Below, one piece after another: positions 14,742-20,922 of a stretch of 20,922 nucleotides of DNA; position 1 is the stretch's first letter, and the number at the start of each line of letters is the position of its first letter. Location: assembly GCA_035763085.1 (NCBI GenBank), contig DASUBV010000206.1, forward strand, positions 1-20,922, read 5' to 3'. This stretch comes from DASUBV01 sp035763085. GTDB taxonomy: Bacteria > Actinomycetota > Actinomycetes > Streptosporangiales > Streptosporangiaceae. Below the pieces are notes generated by a model, which searched no databases, was not told the DNA's origin, and saw nothing but the letters and a program-made list of their open reading frames with translations. A program made the translations under genes and the position numbers.

Positions 14742-16262
14742 CTACGCCAGCCAGCGCCGGTACTTCTTCTTCGCCGCGCGCTGCCAGGCGCGCCGGGCCT
14801 GCCGCTGCAGATCGCGCCCGGCCTGCGCATCGCGCTCGTGCAGCACCCCGAAGGTGAAGGCGTTGTCACCGGCCCGGTGCGCGCGCAGGCCCAGGTCGCG
14901 GATGGCCGCGCGGGCGATCGCGGCGTCCTGGTGGTCGCCGAGCACGCTCTGGATCTCCTTCATCCGGGCTGCGAACCGCCGGGCCGGCTGGCCGGCGGAT
15001 GGCACCAGGACCTCGGCGGCGTACCGGGCGCGCTTGGCTGCCTTCCTGGCCTCGTGCAGGGCGGCGTCCCGGTCCGGGCCGGGCGGCAGGCTCCAGGCGT
15101 GCCGGACCCGCCGGCGCAGCCGCCGCCAGGACCGGCCGGCGGGCCGGAGCAGGGCGTCGGCAGGGCGGGCCGCGAAGTCGGTCAGCGGCGGGCCGGCCAG
15201 CAGGGCGTCCAGCTCGTCGAGCAGCGCCAGGTAGCGCCGGGAGTTCAGGGCCCGGAGCATGGCCCGGCGGGCGGCGGCGTGCCGGGGGGACAGGTGCTCG
15301 GTCACGGTGGCCTGCACCGGGCCCAGCACCAGCGCGGCGGGCAGCTGCTCGATCAGCACCCGCAGGTGCTCCTCCAGCACCTCCCCGTCGCGCGCCTCGC
15401 CCAGGACCTGGCCCAGCCACTTCAGCTCGGCCTGCAGGTGCGCGGTGGCCTCGGCGGGCAGGACCGGCGTGAAGGTCTGCAGCACCGAGCGCAGCCGGCG
15501 GCAGGCGACCCGCATGTCGTGCACGGAGTCGGGTTCATCGCGGCGGACGGCCGGGTCAGTCGCCGTCAGCACCGCGGCCTGGCCGTGCAGGTAGGCCAGC
15601 ACGACCTCGCCCGCGGCCGACCGGGGCGTCGGGGGCGCGGCACCGTCCGGGGCGGGCGCCGGGAGCCGGCTGGCCAGCACCCGGTGCAGCTTGGCGGAGC
15701 TGCCTGCCCGCTCCAGCCCGGCGGCGCGCAGCCGGGCGTCGGCGGCCTGCAGGAGCTTGCGGGTGCCGCCCGTCAGCTCGACCTCGATCTCCCGCCACTG
15801 CAAGGTCTCGGTGGCCTCGCCGAGAGTGTGGGCGGCGACCTGGTCCTCGACGACCTCGGCCAGCGAGGCGCCGTCGCCGTCGCGCAGCACCCGCTGGCGG
15901 CGCACGGTGATGATCGTCGCCACCGGGGCCAGCCGGGCACCCCGGGCGTGCGCGCGGACCAGCCGGGACAGCTCGGCCGGGACCACGCTGCCCCGGCCTG
16001 GCGGCAGCTGCAGCTCGCGCCGCGAGTCCGGGCCGGCCGGCAGCTTCAGGTGCCAGCCGGCGTCGTCCCCGCCGCGCCGGCGGCGCAGCGTGATCCCGGC
16101 CTGGAGCAGGCGCAGGCCGGCGGTGTCGAAGTAGTCGGCCTCCAGCCGGAACTCCCGCGGGCCGTCGATCGCGCTGACCCCCGGCAGGCCGGCCAGGTCG
16201 GGCAGCGCCGCCCCGGCGCCGGCCTCGTACTTGCGCTCGGTCTCCAGCTTCTCGCTCGCCAT
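14742..16262 (-). CDS. CYTH and CHAD domain-containing protein
   Basis: A 506-residue protein. The N-terminal CYTH tunnel-fold domain (about 1-205) has the signature ExExK at E7-T-E9-R-K11 (LETERKY) and further charged strands such as LRRRRGGDDAGWHLKLP. The C-terminal CHAD domain (about 225-500) is helical with conserved His and basic residues: VHDMRVACRRLRSVLQTF, ALHEARKAAKRARYAAEVL and IQSVLGDHQDAAIAR. CYTH enzymes cleave or use triphosphate chains and CHAD domains bind inorganic polyphosphate, so a role in polyphosphate handling is likely; the two-domain order is common in actinomycetes. Family homology begins at the ATG at 16262. It lies 54 bases after dnaE on the same strand, separated by two strong hairpins, and 22 bases before menB. 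Confidence 0.93.
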   Translation of the reverse strand: MASEKLETERKYEAGAGAALPDLAGLPGVSAIDGPREFRLEADYFDTAGLRLLQAGITLRRRRGGDDAGWHLKLPAGPDSRRELQLPPGRGSVVPAELSRLVRAHARGARLAPVATIITVRRQRVLRDGDGASLAEVVEDQVAAHTLGEATETLQWREIEVELTGGTRKLLQAADARLRAAGLERAGSSAKLHRVLASRLPAPAPDGAAPPTPRSAAGEVVLAYLHGQAAVLTATDPAVRRDEPDSVHDMRVACRRLRSVLQTFTPVLPAEATAHLQAELKWLGQVLGEARDGEVLEEHLRVLIEQLPAALVLGPVQATVTEHLSPRHAAARRAMLRALNSRRYLALLDELDALLAGPPLTDFAARPADALLRPAGRSWRRLRRRVRHAWSLPPGPDRDAALHEARKAAKRARYAAEVLVPSAGQPARRFAARMKEIQSVLGDHQDAAIARAAIRDLGLRAHRAGDNAFTFGVLHERDAQAGRDLQRQARRAWQRAAKKKYRRWLA

Positions 16263-16263
16263 C

Positions 16264-16315
16264 CCAGTGCCCTACCCGCTGCGCGGCACTGGCACCCCGG
16301 GCCCGCCGGGCCCGG
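16264..16315 (-). terminator. Two hairpins between dnaE and the CYTH-CHAD gene
   Basis: Directly after the dnaE stop, CCGGGCCC/GGGCCCGG (16297-16304, 16308-16315) makes an 8-base GC stem with a 3-base loop. A second perfect 8-base stem, CCAGTGCC/GGCACTGG (16264-16271, 16285-16292), ends one base before ATG 16262. The first resembles a terminator. The second would cover the translation start of the next gene. Confidence 0.5.
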
Positions 16316-16316
16316 C

Positions 16317-19300
16317 TCAGGCGGCCGCGATCGCGGTGGCCCCCAGCAGGCTCTTGATGTCGGCCATGAAGCTGCTGCTGGGCTGCACCGGGAAATTGCA
16401 CAGGTCCATCAGCACCGGCGCGTCACCGGAGCGCTCCATCTTCAGGATCACCTGGGTGGCGCCGGGGTGGGCCTGCAGGATGTGCTTGAGCTCGGCGGTC
16501 AGCTCGGCGGTGATCTTGTCGTGGTGCAGCGCGATGACGACCGGCGGGCCGCTGGCGTTGCGGATGGTCGTCAGGTCCAGCGTGGTCAGGTCCTGGGCGA
16601 ACAGGCTCAGCGTGCCGTCCCGGTCGTTGATCCGGCCGCGGACGCTGACCGCGGCGTCCTCGGCCAGCTCGCCCGCGAACTGCTCGTAGGTCTTGGGGAA
16701 GAACAGCGCCTCGACCGAGGCGTCCAGGTCCTCGATGGTGACGATGGCCCACGGGTTGCCGCTCTTCTTGTTGATCCGCCGGTCCACCGACACGATGATG
16801 CCCGCGATCTTCGCGTCGCCCTCGGCGCGGCCCGAGGCCAGCAGCTCGGCGATCGAGGTGTCCCGGTTGCGCTGCAGGATCCGCTCGGCGCCGTCGAGCG
16901 GGTGCCCGGACACGTACAGGCCGAGCATCTCCCGCTCGGAGGCCAGCAGCAGCTTGCGCGGCCACTCCTCGGCGGTCAGCTGGAAGTCCAGGCCGATCTT
17001 GGCCTGGCTCGTGCCGTCGTCGGCCGGCTCGGCCGAGGCGAACAGGTCGAACTGGCCGATCGCCTCCTGCCGCTTGACCCCGATCACTGACTCAACGGCC
17101 TGCTCCTGGACCAGGAACAGCGACTTGCGGGTATGCCCGAGCGAGTCGAACGCGCCCGCCCGGATCAGCGACTCCACGACCCGCTTGTTGCAGACCGCGA
17201 TCTCGGACTTGTCCAGGAAGTCCGCGAACGAGCCGTAGCTGCCCTTGGCCTTGCGGGTGGCCGAGATCGAGTTGACCACCGCCGCGCCGACATTGCGGAT
17301 CGCGCCGAGGCCGAAGCGGATGTCGGTGGCGACCGGCGCGAAGTCCAGCTGGGACTCGTTCACGTCGGGCGGCAGCACCTTGATGCCGAGCTTGCGGCAC
17401 TCCGACAGGTAGACCGCCATCCGGTCCTTGTCGTCGCCGACTGAGGTGAGCAGGGCGGCCATGTACTCAGCCGGGTAGTTGGCCTTCAGGTAGGCGGTCC
17501 AGTACGCCACCATCCCGTACCCGGCGGTGTGCGACTTGTTGAACCCGTAGCCGGAGAACGGCACCAGCACGTCCCAGACCGCCTGAGTCGCCTTGTCGGA
17601 GAAGCCGTTGCCGGTCATGCCGGCATGGAACTCCTCCCAGTTGGCGTCCAGGATCTCCTTCTTCTTCTTGCCCATCGCGCGGCGCAGCAGGTCGGCGCGG
17701 CCGAGAGAGTACCCGGCCAGTTGCTGGGCGATCGCCATCACCTGCTCCTGGTAGACCACCAGGTGGTAGGTCTCGCCGAGGATCGGCTCCAGTGCCTGCT
17801 CCAGCTCCGGGAGGATCGGCTCGACCTTCTGCCGGCCGTTCTTGCGGTCGGCGTAGTTGATGTGGGTATTGGCCGCCATCGGGCCCGGCCGGTACAGGGC
17901 CAGCACGGCCGCGATGTCGCCGAAGGCGGTCGGTGCCATCAGCTTGAGCAGGCTGCGCATCGGGCCGCCGTCCAGCTGGAACACCCCGAGGGTGTCGCCG
18001 CGGGCCAGCAGCTCGTAGGTGGGCTGGTCATCCAGCGGCAGGGCGGCCAGGTCGATCTCGGTGCCCCGGTTGGCGGCCACGTTGCCGATCGCGTCCGCGA
18101 TCACCGCGAGGTTGCGCAGGCCCAGGAAGTCCATCTTCAGCAGGCCCATGTCCTCGCACTGCACGAACGGGAACCCGGTGATGATGGCCCCGTCGTCCTC
18201 GCGCTTGTGCACGGGCAGCACGTCGGCCAGCGGCTCGGAGGACAGGATCACCCCGGCCGCGTGCACGCCGGTGCCCCGGGTTAGCCCCTCGATCCCGCGG
18301 GCGGTGTCCAGGACCCGCTTGACCTCGGCGTCCTCCTCATACAGGGCGCGCAGCTCGCCGGCCTCGCTGTAGCGCTCGTGGGCCGGGTCGAAGATCCCGG
18401 CCAGCGGGATCTCCTTGCCCATCACCGCGGCCGGGAACAGCTTGGTGATCCGGTCGCCGAGCGCGTACGGGAAGCCCAGCACCCGGCAGGAGTCCTTGAC
18501 CGCGGCCTTGGCCTTGATGGTGCCGAAGGTGAGGATCTGGCTGACCCGGTCCTCGCCGTACTTCTCGGTGACATAGCGGATCATGTCGCCGCGACCGCGT
18601 TCGTCGAAGTCCAGGTCGATGTCGGGCATCGTGATGCGCTCGGGGTTCAGGAACCGCTCGAAGATCAGCGAGTGCTCGATCGGGTCCAGGTCGGTGATGC
18701 CCAGCACGTAGGCGACCATCGACCCGGTGGCCGAGCCGCGGCCCGGGCCCAGGCCGATCCTGGCTGCCCGGGCGTGCTGGCAGATGTCGGCCACGACCAG
18801 GAAGTAGGCCGGGAAGCCCATCTTCTCGATGACGCCGAGCTCGTACTCGATCCGGTCCAGGACCTCCTGGCCGGGGCTGGCGCCGAATCGCTGCGCGATG
18901 CCCTTGTCGACTTCCTTGCGCAGGAAGGACGACTGCGTCTCGCCGTCGGGCACCGGGAACCGCGGCATCCGGTCGACGTGCTTGAACACGTCGTCGTAGG
19001 GCTGCACCCGCTCGGCGATGAGCAGCGTGGAGTTGCAGGCCTCCGGGACCTGGCCGTCCCAGATCTCGCGCATCTCGGCCGGGCTCTTGATGTAGTAGCC
19101 GCCGCCCTCGAGCTTGAACCGCTTGGGGTCATCCAGCGTCCGGCCGGTGCCGACGCACAGCAGCACCTCGTGCGCCTGCGCCTGGTCGCGGGTGACGTAG
19201 TGGCTGTCGTTGGTGGCCAGCGGCCGCAGGCTCAGCTTCTGGCCGATCTCCAGCAGGCCCTGGCGGACCGACCGCTCGATGGCCAGCCCGTGCTCCATCA

Positions 19301-19889
19301 GTTCCAGGAAGAAGTTGTCCGGGCCGAAGATGTCCCGGTAGGTGGCGGCCGCCTCCAGCGCCCTGGCAGGCTGCCCGAGCCGCAGCCGGGTCTGCACCTC
19401 GCCCGACGGGCACCCGGTAGTGGCGATGATCCCCTCGGCGTGCTCGGCGATCAGCTCGCGGTCCATCCGCGGCTTGCGGTAGAACCCCTCCAGCGACGCC
19501 CGGCTGGACAGCTTGAACAGGTTGCGCAGCCCGGACGCGTTCTGGGCCAGCATCGTCATGTGCGTGTAGGCGCCGCCGCCGGAGACGTCGCCGCCCTCGC
19601 CGTCGATGTCGAACTCGCGCCGTCCGCCCTCGGCCCAGAACACCGGCTTCTTGTGGAACCGGGACTCCGGCGCGACGTAGGCCTCGATGCCGATGATCGG
19701 CTTGATGCCGGCCTTGCCCGCCTGCTGGGAGAACTCATACGCGCCGAACATGTTGCCGTGGTCGGTCATGCCCACAGCGGGCATCTGCAGCCGGGCTGCC
19801 TCGGCCATCAGCGGGGTAATTTTCGCGGCGCCGTCGAGCATCGAGTACTCGGTGTGAACATGCAGATGCACGAACGAACTGCCGGACAA
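16317..19889 (-). CDS. dnaE: DNA polymerase III subunit alpha (DnaE1 type)
   Basis: The 1190-residue replicative polymerase. The N-terminal PHP domain has HLHVHTEYSMLDG (8-20) and MTDHGNMFGAYEF (41-53). All nine residues expected for a metal-dependent 3'-5' exonuclease are visible: H10, H12, D19, H44, E69, H110, C160, D228, H230. The polymerase active site has PDIDLDFD with D423 and D425, and MDFLGL with D587. Then come YQEQVMAIAQQLAGYSLGRA, a helix-hairpin-helix region, an OB fold and a short C-terminal tail. The start is a TTG at 19889: GGAGG ends 7 bases upstream, and MSGSSFVHLHVH is the normal beginning of the family. The frame is open upstream to 20195, but that part has no homology I recognise. 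The gene has a 181-base upstream gap to the M56 gene. Confidence 0.97.
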   Translation of the reverse strand: MSGSSFVHLHVHTEYSMLDGAAKITPLMAEAARLQMPAVGMTDHGNMFGAYEFSQQAGKAGIKPIIGIEAYVAPESRFHKKPVFWAEGGRREFDIDGEGGDVSGGGAYTHMTMLAQNASGLRNLFKLSSRASLEGFYRKPRMDRELIAEHAEGIIATTGCPSGEVQTRLRLGQPARALEAAATYRDIFGPDNFFLELMEHGLAIERSVRQGLLEIGQKLSLRPLATNDSHYVTRDQAQAHEVLLCVGTGRTLDDPKRFKLEGGGYYIKSPAEMREIWDGQVPEACNSTLLIAERVQPYDDVFKHVDRMPRFPVPDGETQSSFLRKEVDKGIAQRFGASPGQEVLDRIEYELGVIEKMGFPAYFLVVADICQHARAARIGLGPGRGSATGSMVAYVLGITDLDPIEHSLIFERFLNPERITMPDIDLDFDERGRGDMIRYVTEKYGEDRVSQILTFGTIKAKAAVKDSCRVLGFPYALGDRITKLFPAAVMGKEIPLAGIFDPAHERYSEAGELRALYEEDAEVKRVLDTARGIEGLTRGTGVHAAGVILSSEPLADVLPVHKREDDGAIITGFPFVQCEDMGLLKMDFLGLRNLAVIADAIGNVAANRGTEIDLAALPLDDQPTYELLARGDTLGVFQLDGGPMRSLLKLMAPTAFGDIAAVLALYRPGPMAANTHINYADRKNGRQKVEPILPELEQALEPILGETYHLVVYQEQVMAIAQQLAGYSLGRADLLRRAMGKKKKEILDANWEEFHAGMTGNGFSDKATQAVWDVLVPFSGYGFNKSHTAGYGMVAYWTAYLKANYPAEYMAALLTSVGDDKDRMAVYLSECRKLGIKVLPPDVNESQLDFAPVATDIRFGLGAIRNVGAAVVNSISATRKAKGSYGSFADFLDKSEIAVCNKRVVESLIRAGAFDSLGHTRKSLFLVQEQAVESVIGVKRQEAIGQFDLFASAEPADDGTSQAKIGLDFQLTAEEWPRKLLLASEREMLGLYVSGHPLDGAERILQRNRDTSIAELLASGRAEGDAKIAGIIVSVDRRINKKSGNPWAIVTIEDLDASVEALFFPKTYEQFAGELAEDAAVSVRGRINDRDGTLSLFAQDLTTLDLTTIRNASGPPVVIALHHDKITAELTAELKHILQAHPGATQVILKMERSGDAPVLMDLCNFPVQPSSSFMADIKSLLGATAIAAA

Positions 19890-20070
19890 CGCAAGGCCTC
19901 CTCGCCACTGGGATGCCAGCCATCCTCGCGCGCCGGCGAGCGGAGCACTGGGATATTCGGCGCGTGTCTTGACGGCCATTCGTAACGTTCTCGGCCGGCT
20001 GCGCCCCGTGGTCGCCGTGCTGCCGGGCGGGCCGCCATCCGGGGCTGGCGTCGGAGCAGGCTGCGGGTGG

Positions 20071-20922
20071 TCAGCTGGCCAGCAGGATGACGGGCGGCAG
20101 GGCGACCAGGACGATGGCGGCGGCACATACGGCCGCGGCGGCCAGCCGCGGCAGCGGCCGCGGGGCGGCGCCCAGGCGAGCCATCCGGGCGGCAATCTGC
20201 TCGTCGCCGGGCTCAGTCAGGGCGGCGAGCGCGGCGGCCAGCGGCGCGGGACCGCAGTGCCGCCGGGCGACGTCGTCAGCGGTGACCTCGACCAGCAGCT
20301 CCACCGCCGCGGTGGCCCGGCGGGCGGCCGGCAGGAACGGGAAGGTCTGCTGCCAGGCACGGAACGGCTGGATCACCAGGTGATGCTGGCCGCGGGCATG
20401 CGCGTGCTCATGCATGACGACAGCCGTGAGCTGGTCCGGGGCCAGCGCGTCGATGGCGCCCTGGCTGAGCACGATGCGCGGCCGTACGCCGGGCAGGCAG
20501 TAGGCGGCCACCAGCGGATGATTCACCAGCCGCACCTGCGTGCGCCCGGCGGGCACCCCCCCGGGGCCAGCCGGGCGCGCCGCTGCCAGCTCGGCCGCGG
20601 GCACCTCCTCGGCCAGCAGGTCGATCCGCTGCCGGTGCTCCCGCCGGACGCGCAGCAGCCGCGCCGTCGACACCGCCGCCACCGTCGCCAGCCACACCCC
20701 GGCGACCAGCGTCAGCGCGACGCCAGCCCAGCCCAGCAGGCCCGGGCCCGGCACGCCGCTGCCGCCGAGCACCGCGTCCGGCAGGGCGGCCACTCCGGCC
20801 AGCCAGGACCGGTGCAGCCCGGACACGGCCAGGGTGACCCCGGCGCCGAGAATGGCCAGCCCGCCACCCAGGCCGATGGCCTGCCACAGCACCAGCGCGG
20901 CACGCGGGCTGCGGGCGGGCCA
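20071..20922 (-). CDS. M56 (BlaR1-like) membrane metallopeptidase, N-terminus beyond the window
   Basis: The minus-strand frame is open to the right edge and reads WPARSPRAALVLWQAIGLGG there, which is inside the usual M56 sequence, so the start lies outside. Hydrophobic spans follow near 20800-20880 and 20670-20750, and a last one lies at 20075-20130. The cytosolic zinc site is HEHAH (20398-20412) in VVMHEHAHARGQHH, with the typical preceding segments NHPLVAAYCLPG and RIVLSQGAI. The downstream stretch ADDVARRHCGPAPLAAALAA is also characteristic. BlaR1-type proteins sense beta-lactams or other signals and cleave a BlaI/MecI repressor. Here no penicillin-binding sensor domain follows, as in most actinobacterial M56 proteins. 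A BlaI gene would be expected just upstream, outside the window. Confidence 0.9.
   Translation of the reverse strand, partial: WPARSPRAALVLWQAIGLGGGLAILGAGVTLAVSGLHRSWLAGVAALPDAVLGGSGVPGPGLLGWAGVALTLVAGVWLATVAAVSTARLLRVRREHRQRIDLLAEEVPAAELAAARPAGPGGVPAGRTQVRLVNHPLVAAYCLPGVRPRIVLSQGAIDALAPDQLTAVVMHEHAHARGQHHLVIQPFRAWQQTFPFLPAARRATAAVELLVEVTADDVARRHCGPAPLAAALAALTEPGDEQIAARMARLGAAPRPLPRLAAAAVCAAAIVLVALPPVILLAS

Noticed and set aside
18378..19985. 535-codon plus-strand open frame opposite dnaE
   Set aside because: Antisense to the PHP and polymerase domains, with biased composition and no recognisable domain.
19950..20000. SOS (LexA) box upstream of dnaE, as for the mutagenic DnaE2
   Set aside because: The AACGTTAC stretch does not match the actinobacterial LexA palindrome, and the protein is DnaE1-like with a complete PHP site.

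Overview
The window is very GC-rich (roughly 70% or more), with GTG and TTG starts, GGAGG-type ribosome sites, an F420-type nitroreductase start, ECF sigma factors, a menaquinone gene (menB) and a DnaE1-type replicative polymerase. This points to a chromosomal segment of an actinomycete (Actinomycetota). Genus cannot be decided from the sequence alone.

Positions 1-2338 hold a divergent pair of transcription units. On the minus strand is a three-gene operon: SnoaL-like protein, YceI-family protein, and a deazaflavin-dependent nitroreductase cut by the left edge. On the plus strand is an ECF41/SigJ-type sigma factor with its fused SnoaL-like C-terminal domain. The shared intergenic region carries two back-to-back promoter-like elements of ECF41 type. 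The natural start codon of the sigma gene is thrown out of frame by a 26-bp tandem duplication.

Positions 2339-7908 hold an exported class A beta-lactamase-like serine hydrolase (-), a CmoM/SmtA-like methyltransferase (+), a BluB-CobT fusion for the lower ligand of cobalamin (-), and a zinc-free quinone oxidoreductase (+).

Positions 7949-11395 begin with an XRE-cupin regulator divergent from an EamA transporter. A decayed accessory patch follows: a 33-codon PIN-domain remnant, an XRE-ImmA/IrrE fusion gene broken by one missing base, and the C-terminal part of a DUF3626 protein without its N-terminus. The pieces abut each other directly and look like the residue of a toxin-antitoxin or phage-type module plus recombination scars.

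Positions 11467-13508 hold an arylamine N-acetyltransferase (+), then a SigE-family ECF sigma factor translationally coupled to a single-pass membrane protein (-). Between this and menB lies the second half of a VOC/glyoxalase-type gene.

Positions 13820-20922 are housekeeping on the minus strand: menB, a CYTH-CHAD (polyphosphate/triphosphate-binding) protein, DNA polymerase III alpha with a TTG start and an intact PHP exonuclease site, and an M56/BlaR1-like membrane metallopeptidase running off the right edge. The best candidates for something new are the ECF41 locus with its frame-breaking duplication and paired promoters, and the decayed XRE-ImmA/PIN/DUF3626 patch. No intact, clearly novel multi-gene system is visible.
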